Positions 1 through 9,388 of a stretch of 45,159 nucleotides of DNA are shown here, piece by piece. Within the stretch, counting starts at the first letter, position 1. Each line of letters starts with the position of its first letter. Source of the stretch: Sphingomonadaceae bacterium (GTDB taxonomy: Bacteria > Pseudomonadota > Alphaproteobacteria > Sphingomonadales > Sphingomonadaceae). The position numbers and the translations under genes are program-made. The stretch covers positions 1 through 45,159 of the forward strand of contig CANJRZ010000006.1 of the NCBI GenBank assembly GCA_947476735.1, given 5' to 3'. The notes under the pieces were generated by a model. It was not told the origin of the DNA. It saw only the letters and a list, made by a program, of their open reading frames with translations, and did not search any database.

Positions 1-1
1 C

Positions 2-64
2 AGCTTCCGGTTCAGGGCCAGCTCCGCTGCACCCAAATCCAGAAAGGAAAAATCACCCGCTTGA
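2..64 (+). CDS. istB: IstB-like transposition helper ATPase, C-terminal end only
   Basis: This is the open frame entering from the left edge and ending in TGA at 62-64, giving about 20 residues (SFRFRASSAAPKSRKEKSPA). IstB proteins commonly end with an S-x-R-F-(K/R) stretch followed by a basic, Ala/Lys-rich tail, and this matches. No ATPase motif is visible because only the tail is in the window. Identification rests on this short tail together with the terminal repeats just downstream. IstB is the AAA+ helper that works with the IstA transposase. Confidence 0.5.
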   Translation, partial: SFRFRASSAAPKSRKEKSPA

Positions 65-96
65 CCCACGGCCCGCATCGCGGGACATACCTTCCA

Positions 97-144
97 CCCG
101 GGTCACTTCTCGATGAAAATCCCGGGTCACATCTCAGTGCAAAT
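97..144 (+). repeat. two tandem 24-base terminal repeats of the IS
   Basis: Bases 97-120 and 121-144 are direct repeats that both start with CCCGGGTCAC and match at 20 of 24 positions. Repeated transposase-binding sites near the termini are a known feature of IS21-family elements. The second copy runs into the putative terminus at 149. Confidence 0.75.
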
Positions 145-149
145 CAACA

Positions 150-463
150 AGGCGACCTATTACACTTTCGAGCAGCCGTTTACGGCAAACCTGCGCGATT
201 CCGACGGCTTCGCCCAGGTCGGCCTGGGGGCGTCGACCTTCTACGACCAGAAAATCCTCGATAATCTCAAGGACAATGAAATGCCGATCCGCTCGGCAAT
301 CCTGATGGTGCTCTCGCAGCAAGACAGCTTCACCATCTCGACACCCGAAGGCAAGCTCAAGCTCCAGAATGAGCTAAAGGGCGCGATCAACTCCACCCTG
401 AAGCAGCGGACCGGCTTCGGCGGGATCGACAATGTCTATTTCACGAGCCTGGTTGTTCAGTAA
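150..463 (+). pseudogene. fliL: flagellar basal-body protein FliL, 5' end lost to an IS insertion
   Basis: About 104 residues of the periplasmic FliL domain remain, running from ATYYTFEQPFTANLRDSDG to the typical end GGIDNVYFTSLVVQ. FliL supports stator function and is normally a single-pass inner-membrane protein of roughly 150-190 residues. Its cytoplasmic N-terminus and transmembrane helix are missing here because the frame runs straight into the IS right end at about base 149. An in-frame ATG at 113, inside the IS end, could in principle start a 116-residue product, but it would have no membrane anchor. No fliM or other flagellar gene follows; copA is next. The call as a disrupted gene is an inference from the lost anchor and the adjacent IS end. 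Confidence 0.75.
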
Positions 464-490
464 GCTTCTGTAGCTTTTTCAAAAGATCAG

Positions 491-517
491 CCCTCTGGCC
501 ACGGCCAGAGGGTTTTT
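491..517 (+). terminator. Rho-independent terminator after fliL
   Basis: CCCTCTGGCC at 491-500 and GGCCAGAGGG at 503-512 are perfect inverted repeats, followed by five T residues (513-517). It lies 28 bases after the fliL stop and separates fliL from copA. Confidence 0.85.
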
Positions 518-529
518 CTTTGTCCGGTA

Positions 530-2209
530 ATGGCTACATGCAGCACCATGTTCGCCCCTAATCGCCGTCGCGTGCTCCAGGCCTCCTCGGGCCTGCTACT
601 GTCCGCATTTCTGCCGCGCTGGGCCGCCAGCGCGGCGCCTGGTCTACAAGTCGTTTCGGGCCCGGATATCGCTCTCAGCATTGATCATCTCTCGATGACA
701 GTCGACGGCCACACGAGCCACGCGATCGGCGTCAACGGCACTGCGCCCGGCCCACTGATCCGGCTGCGCGAGGGTCAGCGGGTGCGGATCGCGGTGACCA
801 ATAATCTCCATGAGGACAGCTCGATCCACTGGCATGGCCTGCTGCTGCCGTTCCAGATGGACGGCGTACCGGGGATCAGCTTTCCGGGGATCAGGCCCGG
901 CGAGACCTTCATCTATGAGTTCCCGGTGATCCAGTCGGGCAGCTACTGGTATCACAGCCACAGCAATCTTCAGGAGCAGATGGGCCATTACGGCCCGCTC
1001 GTCATCGATCCGGCGGACGCCGGAACGCCTGCCCATGATCGCGAGCATGTCATCCTGCTGTCGGATCATAGCCTGCTCCATCCGCATGAGATCATGCGGC
1101 GTCTGAAGCTCGATCCGGGCGGGTTCAACCGCCAGAAACAGACGCTGTCCGGCCTGCTCGCGGGGCGCGACCAGCCGATGAAGGACCGCCTCGAATGGGG
1201 CAATATGCGGATGGACCCGACCGACATCTCGGACGTGACTGGGGTCGCCTATACCTATCTCGTCAACGGCCATGGTCCCGCTGACAACTGGACTGGTCTG
1301 TTCACCCCCGGCGAGCGGATCCGGCTGCGGGTGATCAACGCTTCAGCGATGACCAATTTCAACGTCCGTATCCCGGGACTGCCGCTAGAGATCGTCGCCG
1401 CCGACGGCCTCGACGTGCGGCCGGTGATGGTCGACGAGTTCCAGATCGCGGTTGCAGAGACGTACGACCTGATCGTTCGGCCGGGCGACGCCGCCTACAC
1501 AATCGTCGGCGAGGCGATCGATCGTTCGGGGATGGCGCGGGCCACGCTTGCCCCTCGCCCCACCATGACCGCACCGGTCCCACCGCTCCGCTCCCGTCCG
1601 ATCGCGACGATGAAGGACATGGGAATGAACATGGGGGGCATGGACCATAGCGGTCACGCTATGGATATGAGCATGCGCAACGGCGCCAACGCTCCCCAGG
1701 TCAGGCTCGGCCCGGGCGTCCAGACGATCGCGCCTATGCCCGCCGATCGGACCGGCGATCCGCCGCAGGGTCTCGAAAATGTCGGCCACAAGGTCCTGGT
1801 TTATGGCGACCTCGCCGCCGCTCGACCCAATCCGGATTTGCGACCGCCATCACGGTCGATGGAAATCCACCTGACCGGTAACATGGAGCGTTACATGTGG
1901 TCGCTCGACGGCGAGACGCTGAGCGACGTGACCGCCCCTATCCCCTTTACGCTGGACGAGCGGGTCAGGGTCACGCTCGTCAACGACACGATGATGAACC
2001 ATCCGATCCATCTCCACGGCCATTATTTCGAACTGGTGACCGGCCATGGCGACCATGCGCCACGCAAACACACGGTCAATGTGGCGCCGGGCAGCAAACT
2101 CACCTTCGACCTCACTGCCGACGCGGAGGGCGACTGGGCGTTCCACTGCCACATGCTCTATCACATGCATGCCGGCATGTTCGAGATCGTGACGGTGCGC
2201 GCGGCATGA
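530..2209 (+). CDS. copA: CopA-type multicopper oxidase, copper resistance
   Basis: A periplasmic multicopper oxidase of 559 residues that probably oxidises or sequesters Cu(I). The N-terminus carries a twin-arginine signal (NRRRVLQASSG, then a hydrophobic stretch ending near AASAA). Copper ligands are clear: HWHG at residues 100-103, YHSH at 141-144, HPIHLHGH at 491-498, and the type 1/trinuclear motif HCHMLYHMHAGM at 539-550 (Cys540, His545, Met550). A Met/His-rich stretch (MKDMGMNMGGMDHSGHAMDM, about residues 361-380), typical of CopA, probably binds extra copper. The start at 530 has no strong ribosome-binding site; ATG at 548 (MFAPNRRR) is equally possible and keeps the signal intact. 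The stop overlaps the copB start by four bases, so the two are translationally coupled. No copper-sensing operator was identified. Confidence 0.95.
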   Translation: MATCSTMFAPNRRRVLQASSGLLLSAFLPRWAASAAPGLQVVSGPDIALSIDHLSMTVDGHTSHAIGVNGTAPGPLIRLREGQRVRIAVTNNLHEDSSIHWHGLLLPFQMDGVPGISFPGIRPGETFIYEFPVIQSGSYWYHSHSNLQEQMGHYGPLVIDPADAGTPAHDREHVILLSDHSLLHPHEIMRRLKLDPGGFNRQKQTLSGLLAGRDQPMKDRLEWGNMRMDPTDISDVTGVAYTYLVNGHGPADNWTGLFTPGERIRLRVINASAMTNFNVRIPGLPLEIVAADGLDVRPVMVDEFQIAVAETYDLIVRPGDAAYTIVGEAIDRSGMARATLAPRPTMTAPVPPLRSRPIATMKDMGMNMGGMDHSGHAMDMSMRNGANAPQVRLGPGVQTIAPMPADRTGDPPQGLENVGHKVLVYGDLAAARPNPDLRPPSRSMEIHLTGNMERYMWSLDGETLSDVTAPIPFTLDERVRVTLVNDTMMNHPIHLHGHYFELVTGHGDHAPRKHTVNVAPGSKLTFDLTADAEGDWAFHCHMLYHMHAGMFEIVTVRAA

Positions 2210-3027
2210 GGGCGGCGTTGCTCCTTGGCGTGCTGCTCACCACTCCGGCGATCGCGCAGGAGATGGAGCACGGCCATCATACGCCACTGACGGCTCTCAC
2301 CGCCGATGCTCCTAAGCCGCCGTCGAATTACGCCGCCGACCGCTATCATGACCCCGCCGCGATGGAGGCGGCGCGCGACGCGCTGTTCCGCGAGCATGGC
2401 AGGATGCAGCTCAGCCAGGTGATGATCAACCTTGCCGAGTACAAGCCGGGCAAGCAAGGCGACGGCTATGCCTGGAACGGCGAGGCCTGGATCGGCGGCG
2501 ACATCGACCGTTTCGTCATCAAGAGTGAGGGGGACGGGAGCCGGCAGGTCGAGCATGCCGAGTTTCAGGCGTTATGGAGCCGTGCCCTGGATCCGTACTG
2601 GAATGTGCAGTTCGGGGTCCGTCAGGACATTCGTCCGCGGCCCGGCCGCACCTATGCGGCGTTGGCGATCGAGGGTCTTGGGCCCTACTGGCTGGAGGTC
2701 GAAACGAGTCTGTTCGTCTCGAACAAGGGCGATTTCTCGGCCCGGATCGAAGCCTGGCACGACATGCGCATCACCCAGCGGCTGATTCTGCAGCCCCGCA
2801 TCGAGGCGAATTTTGCTGCGAGCGATGATCCTGCAACAGGCATCGGCTCTGGGGTGAGTGATGCCGAGGCCGGCCTGCGGCTGCGCTATGAAATCAGTCG
2901 CCAATTCGCGCCCTATTTGGGCGTCGTGCATGATCGCCGTTTCGGTGAAACAGGCCGCCTCGCCGCTGCCGCAGGCGAAATGCGGAGTGATACGCGGGTA
3001 GTTTTCGGACTGCGCACCTGGTTTTGA
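2206..3027 (+). CDS. copB: CopB-type outer-membrane copper resistance protein
   Basis: A 273-residue protein with a signal peptide (MRAALLLGVLLTTPAIAQ) followed by a His/Met segment (EMEHGHHTP), as in short sphingomonad CopB proteins. The body has alternating amphipathic strands and ends in Phe (GLRTWF), as expected of an outer-membrane beta-barrel. Motifs usual for CopB are present, including the stretch from QVMINLAEYK to WNGEAWIGGD and a repeated RYE/RQDIRP pattern. The start chosen is the ATG overlapping the copA TGA (ATGA), since translation further upstream would lie in a shadow frame of copA. It works with CopA in copper tolerance, either by binding copper at the cell surface or by limiting entry; the exact role of the family is not settled. 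Confidence 0.92.
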   Translation: MRAALLLGVLLTTPAIAQEMEHGHHTPLTALTADAPKPPSNYAADRYHDPAAMEAARDALFREHGRMQLSQVMINLAEYKPGKQGDGYAWNGEAWIGGDIDRFVIKSEGDGSRQVEHAEFQALWSRALDPYWNVQFGVRQDIRPRPGRTYAALAIEGLGPYWLEVETSLFVSNKGDFSARIEAWHDMRITQRLILQPRIEANFAASDDPATGIGSGVSDAEAGLRLRYEISRQFAPYLGVVHDRRFGETGRLAAAAGEMRSDTRVVFGLRTWF

Positions 3028-3156
3028 GGCATCTCGAGACGAACGATCCGGGGGTGCCGTTTGCGGGAACGGCGAACGGTGTTGGCGGCATAATCGGCAA
3101 TGCGGAACAGCGCCACGCTTTCGCACGTTCAGCATCCACCAACCTGGAGGAACGCC

Positions 3157-3291
3157 ATGGCCGACATCAACAAGGACGAACGCGTCGTCGTCGAGAAAAG
3201 CAGCATGAATATTGGCGGGATTATCGCCGCGATCGCGCTGCTTCTGCTCGTCCTGGGTGTGCTCAAATTTTTCGGCGTGCTACCGATCTGA
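3157..3291 (+). CDS. small single-span membrane protein, 44 residues
   Basis: A polar N-terminus (MADINKDERVVVEKSS) is followed by one transmembrane helix at about residues 19-41. The start at 3157 is supported by GGAGGA five bases upstream; in-frame ATGs further upstream lack a ribosome-binding site. The protein is not assigned to a named family and no function can be given. It lies 129 bases after copB and 7 bases before the next gene, so it may share a transcript with that gene. Confidence 0.6.
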   Translation: MADINKDERVVVEKSSMNIGGIIAAIALLLLVLGVLKFFGVLPI

Positions 3292-3298
3292 AGCGGTC

Positions 3299-3574
3299 AT
3301 GGCCGCGCGCAGATGGTCGCGGGAAGGCACAGACCAGAGCAAAGCTCTGTCCGTCGACCGCGGCATCTTCACCAGGAGTGATCCCGCAGAGATTGCGCGT
3401 TCCCTGAAGGAAGCAGCCGAGCAGAGTCGCTGGCGCCGGACTACGCCATTCCGGTCCGCAATGTCGGTGCTGACCATTTACATCAATCGCTCGGGCAAGG
3501 ACCTGGACGAGAACCAGCGCAAGGTGCTCGAGGCCGCCAAGGGCGAGTTACGGAAGGCGTTCGGGAAGTTATGA
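3299..3574 (+). CDS. DUF3175-like small basic protein
   Basis: A 91-residue basic protein of the pattern W-S-(R/Q)-x-x-T-x-x-S-x-A-L at the start, then GIFTRSDPAEIARSLKEAAE, then SAMSVLTIYINRSGK and a helical C-terminus with ELRKAFGK. This layout matches the DUF3175 family of short soluble bacterial proteins with no known function. ATG at 3299 is chosen because the family begins with a short basic segment before W-S; the longer open frame from 3212 overlaps the preceding small gene and adds a Cys-rich sequence unlike the family. It converges with lpd, with 44 bases between. Confidence 0.75.
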   Translation: MAARRWSREGTDQSKALSVDRGIFTRSDPAEIARSLKEAAEQSRWRRTTPFRSAMSVLTIYINRSGKDLDENQRKVLEAAKGELRKAFGKL

Positions 3575-3618
3575 GAGCCTTTGTTTCGCCCTCAAGCGCC
3601 CCTGACGCCTATGGCCGA

Positions 3619-5010
3619 TCAGATGTGGATTGGCTTCCCCGTCACCGCCATCGCAGCTTCCTTGATCGCTTCCGAATGGGTCGGATGCGCATGGCAGGTA
3701 TAAGCGATATCCTCGCTGGTCGCACCGAACTCCATCGCCAGCGCAGCTTCGGCGATCATCGTACCGGCGAGCGAGGCGATGATATGGACACCGAGCACCC
3801 GGTCGGTCTTCGCGTCGGCGATCACCTTCACGAAGCCATCCCCCTCATGGTTGGTCTTGGCGCGTGAATTGGCCATCATCGGGAATTTGCCGACCTTCAC
3901 CTCACCGCGCGCCCGGGCATCTTCCTCGGTCAGGCCGACGCTGGCGATCTCAGGCATGGTGTAGACGACGCCGGGAATGACGTCGTGGTTCACGATGCCG
4001 GTCAGCCCGGCGATATTCTCGGCAACCGCGATCCCCTCATCCTCGGCCTTGTGGGCGAGCATCGGGCCGGGCACGACGTCACCGACCGCCCAGATGCCAG
4101 GCACCGCAGTCGCGAAATCATGATTGATCTCGATCTGGCCGCGCTTGTTGGTGGTCAGGCCCGCGCGTTCGAGCGCAAGCCCTTCGGTGTTTGGACGACG
4201 CCCGATCGAGACCAGCACCGCATCGGCTTCAAGCGTCTCGGCGGCGCCGCCGGCGGCTGGCTCGATCGTAACGATCGCTTTGCCGCCCTTTACTCTGGCG
4301 CTCGTCACCTTTGTCGAAAGCCTGATCTCCATGCCCTGCTTCTTGAAGATCTTCGCAGCTTCCTTGCGCACCTCGCCGTCCATGCCGGGCAGCAACGCAT
4401 CGAGAAACTCGACCACGGTTACCTTCGCTCCGAGCCGCTTCCAGACCGAACCCAGTTCGAGCCCGATCACGCCACCGCCGATCACAACCAGATGGCCTGG
4501 AACCTTGGCGAACTCGAGTGCTCCGGTCGAGGAGACGATCACCTTCTCGTCGATCTCGACACCGGGAAGCGGGGTGACGGAGGAACCGGTCGCGATCACG
4601 ATGTTCTTCGCGCGATAGCTCTTGCCCGCGACGTCGATCGTATCCTTGCCGGTAAACGAGGCGAGGCCCTTGAGCCATTCGACCTTGTTCTTCCTGAACA
4701 GGAATTCGATGCCGCCAGTCAGGCCCTTGACCGCGTCCCTGCGCTGAGCGTGCATTGTATCGAGATCAAGTTCGACCGTCGTCTTGATGCCGAGCTTCGC
4801 GAGCTTTCCGCTCGCCGCCTCGTCATAAAGCTCCGACGCGTGCAGCATGGCCTTGGACGGAATGCAGCCGACATTGAGGCAGGTGCCGCCCAAGGTCTCG
4901 CGGCTCTCCGCGCAGGCGGTCTTGAGCCCAAGCTGCGCGGCCCGGATCGCCGCCACATAGCCGCCCGGCCCGGCGCCGATGACGATCACATCGAAATCAT
5001 AATCTGACAT
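3619..5010 (-). CDS. lpd: dihydrolipoyl dehydrogenase (E3 of 2-oxoglutarate dehydrogenase)
   Basis: The flavoprotein E3 re-oxidises dihydrolipoyl groups with NAD+. It has the N-terminal FAD site (VIGAGPGGYVAA), the redox disulfide GGTCLNVGCIPSK (Cys44, Cys49), an NAD site (VVIGGGVIGLELG) and the C-terminal HAHPTHSE motif with the catalytic His and Glu. Its 463 residues are normal for the family. The start at 5010 (MSDYDFDVIVIGAG) is chosen over an in-frame ATG at 5052: the 14 extra residues of the longer form (including PAFAGVT) are translated from a palindromic repeat, not from a conserved protein. It is the last gene of the odhA-odhB-lpd set, 108 bases after odhB, and that gap is filled by a REPIN-like element. 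Confidence 0.96.
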   Translation of the reverse strand: MSDYDFDVIVIGAGPGGYVAAIRAAQLGLKTACAESRETLGGTCLNVGCIPSKAMLHASELYDEAASGKLAKLGIKTTVELDLDTMHAQRRDAVKGLTGGIEFLFRKNKVEWLKGLASFTGKDTIDVAGKSYRAKNIVIATGSSVTPLPGVEIDEKVIVSSTGALEFAKVPGHLVVIGGGVIGLELGSVWKRLGAKVTVVEFLDALLPGMDGEVRKEAAKIFKKQGMEIRLSTKVTSARVKGGKAIVTIEPAAGGAAETLEADAVLVSIGRRPNTEGLALERAGLTTNKRGQIEINHDFATAVPGIWAVGDVVPGPMLAHKAEDEGIAVAENIAGLTGIVNHDVIPGVVYTMPEIASVGLTEEDARARGEVKVGKFPMMANSRAKTNHEGDGFVKVIADAKTDRVLGVHIIASLAGTMIAEAALAMEFGATSEDIAYTCHAHPTHSEAIKEAAMAVTGKPIHI

Positions 5011-5028
5011 TCCGAGTCTTCCTGAATT

Positions 5029-5110
5029 CGTCACGCCCGCGAAAGCTGGCATCTCATGAGATCGGGTCGCGCCCTCGCCGCCTGAGACCCCAGCCTTCGC
5101 CGGGGTGACG
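5029..5110. repeat. REPIN-like pair of inverted REP units, copy 1
   Basis: Two 28-base palindromic units face each other. The first, at 5029-5056, starts CGTCACGCCCGCGAAAGC; the second, at 5083-5110, is inverted and reads CGTCACCCCGGCGAAGGC on the minus strand. They are separated by 26 bases. The whole fills the odhB-lpd gap. A second element of identical spacing sits at 39278-39359. Such inverted REP doublets are typically dispersed by RAYT (TnpA-REP) proteins encoded elsewhere. Confidence 0.8.
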
Positions 5111-5118
5111 TGGGTAAG

Positions 5119-6369
5119 TTACAAATCGATCAGCAGCCGGGTCGGATCCTCGATCGCGTTCTTGAGCGCGACAAGGAAGGTTACCGCCTCGCGGCCATCA
5201 ATCAGCCGATGGTCATAGCTGAGCGCAAGATACATCATCGGCCGGGCAACAATCTGGCCGTCGCGAACGACCGGGCGCTCTTCGATCCGGTGCAGGCCGA
5301 GCACGCCCGACTGAGGCGGATTGATGATCGGGGTCGACATCAGCGAACCGAACACGCCGCCATTCGAGATGGTGAAAGTGCCGCCCTTCATCTCGTCGAG
5401 CTTGAGCGAGCCCGCCTTGGCGCGGGCACCGAAATCGCCGATCGCCTTTTCGATCTCGGCGACCGACATGGTCTGTGCGTCACGGATCACCGGCACAACC
5501 AGACCGTTCGGCGCCGAGACCGCCACCGAGACATCGACATAGTCGTGATACACGATCTCGTCGCCCTCGATCGACGCATTGACGGAGGGAATATCGCGCA
5601 GCGCCATACAGGCCGCCTTCACAAAGAATCCCATGAAACCGAGGCGGACGCCATGCTTCTTCTCGAACAGATCCTTGTACCTGTTGCGCGCCTCGATCAC
5701 CGCCGTCATGTCTACGTCGTTGAAGGTGGTAAGGATTGCCGCGGTATTCTGAGCCTCCTTGAGGCGGCTCGCGACGGTCTGCCGCAGCCGAGTCATGCGG
5801 ACACGCTCCTCGGGTCGACCACCGGCCATCGACGCGCTGGTGGCAGTCGGAGCGGAGGCAGCTGGCTCGGCGGGCGGTGTCGACATCGCATGGGTCCGGG
5901 CGGCGGCAATCACATCGTCCTTGGTCAACCGACCATCCTTGCCGGTTCCTCTGATCTTCGAGGGATCGACACCATGTTCGAGCACTGCCCGGCGCACTGA
6001 TGGCGATAGCGTGATCGGGTCAGCGCTTTCCTCTGCCGGGGCGGCAACGGGTTCGGGCCGGGCAGCGACCTCAGCCTGACCGACCGCGCGGCTATCTTCT
6101 GCAGCAAGGATCGCGGTGGTGACTGCGGATGCACCCGCTTCAATCCGCGCGATCACCGCGCCGACATTGACGGTATCGCCCTCGCTGACGACCTGCTCAA
6201 TGAGCACGCCCGCGACCGGCGACGGCACCTCGACGGAAACCTTGTCAGTCTCCAGGCTCGCGATCGCCTCATCGGCCTTAACCGCCTCGCCGGGCTTCTT
6301 GAGCCACTGACCAAGCGTTGCTTCGGTGATGGACTCGCCCAGCGTCGGGACCACGACATCGCTAGCCAT
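5119..6369 (-). CDS. sucB: dihydrolipoyllysine succinyltransferase (E2 of 2-oxoglutarate dehydrogenase)
   Basis: The E2 core of the 2-oxoglutarate dehydrogenase complex (also called OdhB) transfers succinyl groups from lipoate to CoA. Domains in order: one lipoyl domain (residues 1-75, lipoylated Lys43 in [12 protein letters not shown]), an Ala/Pro linker, a peripheral-subunit-binding domain around residues 118-152 ([20 protein letters not shown]), a second linker, and the catalytic domain ending in [12 protein letters not shown] with catalytic His387 and Asp391. The length of 416 residues is usual. The ATG is one base after the odhA stop, so the two are translationally coupled. The end RLLIDL is the family's typical C-terminus. 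Confidence 0.97.
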   Translation of the reverse strand: MASDVVVPTLGESITEATLGQWLKKPGEAVKADEAIASLETDKVSVEVPSPVAGVLIEQVVSEGDTVNVGAVIARIEAGASAVTTAILAAEDSRAVGQAEVAARPEPVAAPAEESADPITLSPSVRRAVLEHGVDPSKIRGTGKDGRLTKDDVIAAARTHAMSTPPAEPAASAPTATSASMAGGRPEERVRMTRLRQTVASRLKEAQNTAAILTTFNDVDMTAVIEARNRYKDLFEKKHGVRLGFMGFFVKAACMALRDIPSVNASIEGDEIVYHDYVDVSVAVSAPNGLVVPVIRDAQTMSVAEIEKAIGDFGARAKAGSLKLDEMKGGTFTISNGGVFGSLMSTPIINPPQSGVLGLHRIEERPVVRDGQIVARPMMYLALSYDHRLIDGREAVTFLVALKNAIEDPTRLLIDL

Positions 6370-6370
6370 C

Positions 6371-9289
6371 TTAATTACCCTTTTTCGGTTCGTGGCCGAG
6401 CGCCTCGGCGATCAGCGCCGCCTGCTGCGCGGCATGGTTGCGGGCAAGGCCCGTCGCGGTCGCCGCTGCCGCCTTGCGACCGGCGTAGATTGCGCGCTCA
6501 GGCTTGCAGTCGACCTCGGCAAGGACCTTCTCAAGATAGGACTCGACGAATGTCCATGCACCCTGATTCTTCGGCTCCTCCTGAGCCCAAACCACCGTCT
6601 CGGCATTCGGCATGCGCGAGAAGGCAGCGATCAGCGCGTCAGCCGGGAACGGATAGAGCTGCTCTAAGCGCAGGATCAGCGTCTCCTTGTCTCCGGCCGC
6701 GTCGCGCGCCTCTGCCAGTTCGTAAAAGAGCTTGCCGGACACAAGCACAACACGGCGGATGTGCTTGTCCGCATTGCCCCCTGGATCGGGCAGGATGCGC
6801 ATGAAGCGCGTCTCGCCCATGATCTCCTCGGCGGTCGAGACCGCCGCCTTGTGACGGAGCAGCGACTTCGGTGTCATGATGATCAGCGGCTTGCGGAATT
6901 TGCGGACCATCTGACGCCGCAGGATATGAAAATATTGCGCCGGCGTCGTACAATTCGCGACCTGCATATTGTCCTCGGCACAGAGCTGGAGATAGCGCTC
7001 CAACCGCGCCGAGCTATGTTCCGGACCTTGTCCTTCATAGCCATGCGGGAGCAGCATCACGAGACCGTTGACGCGCAGCCACTTGGCCTCCCCCGACGCG
7101 ATGAATTGGTCGACGATGACCTGCGCGCCGTTGGCGAAGTCGCCGAACTGCGCTTCCCACAACACCAGGGTATTGGGCGCCGCCGAGGCATAGCCATATT
7201 CGAAGCCGAGCACGCCGAATTCCGAAAGCGGGCTATCAAGCACCTGGAACCGCCGGTTCATCGCCGAAAGCGGGATATATTTGTGGCCGTCGGTCTGATC
7301 GACCCACACCGCATGCCGCTGGCTGAACGTCCCGCGACCCGAGTCCTGTCCGGACAGGCGGACGCCATAGTCTTCCTTGAGCAGCGATCCGAAGGCCAAT
7401 GCCTCTGCCGTCGACCAGTCGAAGCCCCTTCCGGTCGCGAACATCTCCTTCTTGGCGTCGAGTATGCGGCCCAACGTCTTGTGGATTGCCAGCCCTTCAG
7501 GGACGGTAGTGAGCTGGCGGCCCAGATCCTGAAGCATCTCACCGGAGATGCCGGTCAGCGCCGCACGGCGCTCCGTTATCGCCTCGCGGGGCTCGGCGAA
7601 GCCGGTCCAGTCTCCACCGAACCAGTCAGCCTTGTTGACCTTGTACCCTTTGGCCGCCGTGAACTCTTCCTCAAGATAAGCGATAAATTCGGCTTCCTTG
7701 CGCGCGACCCAATTGGCGTCGATCACGCCCTGCTGAACCAATCTGGCGCTGTACACGGCGCTGATCGGCGGATGCTGGCGGATCGCATCATACATTAGCG
7801 GTTGGGTGAAGCCGGGCTCGTCGCCCTCATTGTGACCGAAGCGGCGGTAGCACCACATGTCGATGACGACGTCGCGCTTGAACGTGTGGCGGAACTCTGT
7901 CGCCACCTTGCAGGCGAAGGTCACCGCCTCGGGATCATCGCCGTTCACGTGCAGGATCGGTGCCTGGACCATCTTGGCGATATCTGACGGATAGGGCGAC
8001 GAGCGTGCGAATTGCGGCGAGGTGGTAAAACCGACCTGGTTGTTGATCACGAAATGGATCGTGCCGCCGGTATGGTAGCCGCGCAGCCCCGAGAAGCCGA
8101 AGCATTCCATGATGATGCCCTGACCGGCAAAGGCTGCGTCGCCGTGGAGCAGAATTGGCAACACCTGGCTCCGCTCGATATCGTCGAGCTTGGTCTGCTT
8201 GGCGCGTGCTTTGCCGAGCACCACCGGGTTGACCGCTTCGAGATGCGACGGATTCGGTGCCAGGCTCAGGTGCACCACGTTGCCGTCGAACTCGCGGTCG
8301 GTCGAGGTCCCGAGATGATATTTGACATCGCCCGAACCGCCGACATCGCCGGGGTTTGACGAGCCGCCCGCGAACTCGTTGAAGATCGCGCGATACGGTT
8401 TGGCCATCACGTTCGACAGGACATTGAGGCGGCCGCGATGGGCCATGCCGATCACCACCTCATGAACACCATAGTGGCCGGCATATTTGATTACCGCTTC
8501 GAGCGCGGGAACCATCGACTCGCCACCATCAAGGCCGAAGCGCTTGGTGCCGACATATTTGCGGCCGAGAAATTTTTCCCACTGCTCGGCCTCGATCACC
8601 TTGTTGAGGATCGCTTTCTTGCCCTCAGGCGTAAAGCTTATCTCGGCGTCCTTGCCTTCCATCCGCGCCTGAAGGAAGCGGCGCTCCTCAACATCGCCGA
8701 TGTGCATATATTCGAGTCCGACCGTGCCACAATAGTTGCGCCGGAGGATTGCCAGTATTTCGCGCGGCGTAGCCCGTTCAAGGCCCAGGAACCCGCCCAG
8801 ATAGACCTCGCGGTCCATGTCGGCTTCCTGGAATCCGTGCCATTGCGGAGCCAGGTCGACAGGTTCGTCAGGATGGGTCAGCCCCAGTGGATCGAGATTT
8901 GCGAGAAGGTGGCCGCGGACACGATAGGTTCGGATCATCATCAGCGCACGCATCGAATCGACCGCGCGCTGTTCGAACTCGCTCGCGCTGTACGCGGTCG
9001 CAGCCGGATGAGCGTCGGGCGCAGCCGGGGGAGGAGCTGCCTTAGCCGGTTTGGATGCGCTCGCCATCTGGGTCGGGTCGAGCCCGGCCGTCAGAGCGTC
9101 TGTTGCTACCGGCGGCCAGTTCGGATTGGCCCAACTTGGACCCGACACCGCCGCGTCGATGCCAGCGAAATAGTCCGCCCAGCTTGGCTCCACGCTCGAT
9201 TTATCGGCACGATATTGACGATAAAGCGCTTCAACGAAGGAAGCGCTAACTCCCTCCGGACCGTCGAATCCGACGCCTTCGATACCCAT
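6371..9289 (-). CDS. sucA: 2-oxoglutarate dehydrogenase E1 component
   Basis: The thiamine-diphosphate E1 enzyme decarboxylates 2-oxoglutarate and succinylates the E2 lipoate. It has 972 residues. The N-terminal segment [20 protein letters not shown] is the family's E2/E3-anchoring helix. The central part shows [20 protein letters not shown], the ThDP/Mg region [20 protein letters not shown] and [18 protein letters not shown]; the C-terminal part carries [20 protein letters not shown]. The start at 9289 ([13 protein letters not shown]) has AAGGA seven bases upstream. An in-frame ATG at 9340 would add 17 residues without a ribosome-binding site. It is preceded by sucD with a 99-base gap and followed one base later by sucB. 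Confidence 0.97.
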   Translation of the reverse strand: MGIEGVGFDGPEGVSASFVEALYRQYRADKSSVEPSWADYFAGIDAAVSGPSWANPNWPPVATDALTAGLDPTQMASASKPAKAAPPPAAPDAHPAATAYSASEFEQRAVDSMRALMMIRTYRVRGHLLANLDPLGLTHPDEPVDLAPQWHGFQEADMDREVYLGGFLGLERATPREILAILRRNYCGTVGLEYMHIGDVEERRFLQARMEGKDAEISFTPEGKKAILNKVIEAEQWEKFLGRKYVGTKRFGLDGGESMVPALEAVIKYAGHYGVHEVVIGMAHRGRLNVLSNVMAKPYRAIFNEFAGGSSNPGDVGGSGDVKYHLGTSTDREFDGNVVHLSLAPNPSHLEAVNPVVLGKARAKQTKLDDIERSQVLPILLHGDAAFAGQGIIMECFGFSGLRGYHTGGTIHFVINNQVGFTTSPQFARSSPYPSDIAKMVQAPILHVNGDDPEAVTFACKVATEFRHTFKRDVVIDMWCYRRFGHNEGDEPGFTQPLMYDAIRQHPPISAVYSARLVQQGVIDANWVARKEAEFIAYLEEEFTAAKGYKVNKADWFGGDWTGFAEPREAITERRAALTGISGEMLQDLGRQLTTVPEGLAIHKTLGRILDAKKEMFATGRGFDWSTAEALAFGSLLKEDYGVRLSGQDSGRGTFSQRHAVWVDQTDGHKYIPLSAMNRRFQVLDSPLSEFGVLGFEYGYASAAPNTLVLWEAQFGDFANGAQVIVDQFIASGEAKWLRVNGLVMLLPHGYEGQGPEHSSARLERYLQLCAEDNMQVANCTTPAQYFHILRRQMVRKFRKPLIIMTPKSLLRHKAAVSTAEEIMGETRFMRILPDPGGNADKHIRRVVLVSGKLFYELAEARDAAGDKETLILRLEQLYPFPADALIAAFSRMPNAETVVWAQEEPKNQGAWTFVESYLEKVLAEVDCKPERAIYAGRKAAAATATGLARNHAAQQAALIAEALGHEPKKGN

Positions 9290-9388
9290 CACACCATCCT
9301 TGGCCGCACCCTCCCCGGGACAAGACCCGAAGTGCGGCAATCTGGGTTGATAACACTAACTGTTTAAGCCGCCTTAAAGGCGATCGTG

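Larger units (their letters stand above)
1..149 (+). mobile_element. right end of an IS21-family insertion sequence
   Basis: The first 149 bases look like the right end of an IS21-type element. Bases 2-64 read as the tail of the helper ATPase IstB. They are followed by two imperfect 24-base direct repeats (97-120 and 121-144) and an end in CA at 148-149, fitting the TG...CA termini and multiple terminal repeats known for the family. From base 150 on, the reading frame is FliL-like. The rest of the element lies to the left of the window, so its length, istA and any target duplication cannot be seen. The exact boundary is inferred from the CA terminus and from where FliL similarity begins. Confidence 0.7.
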
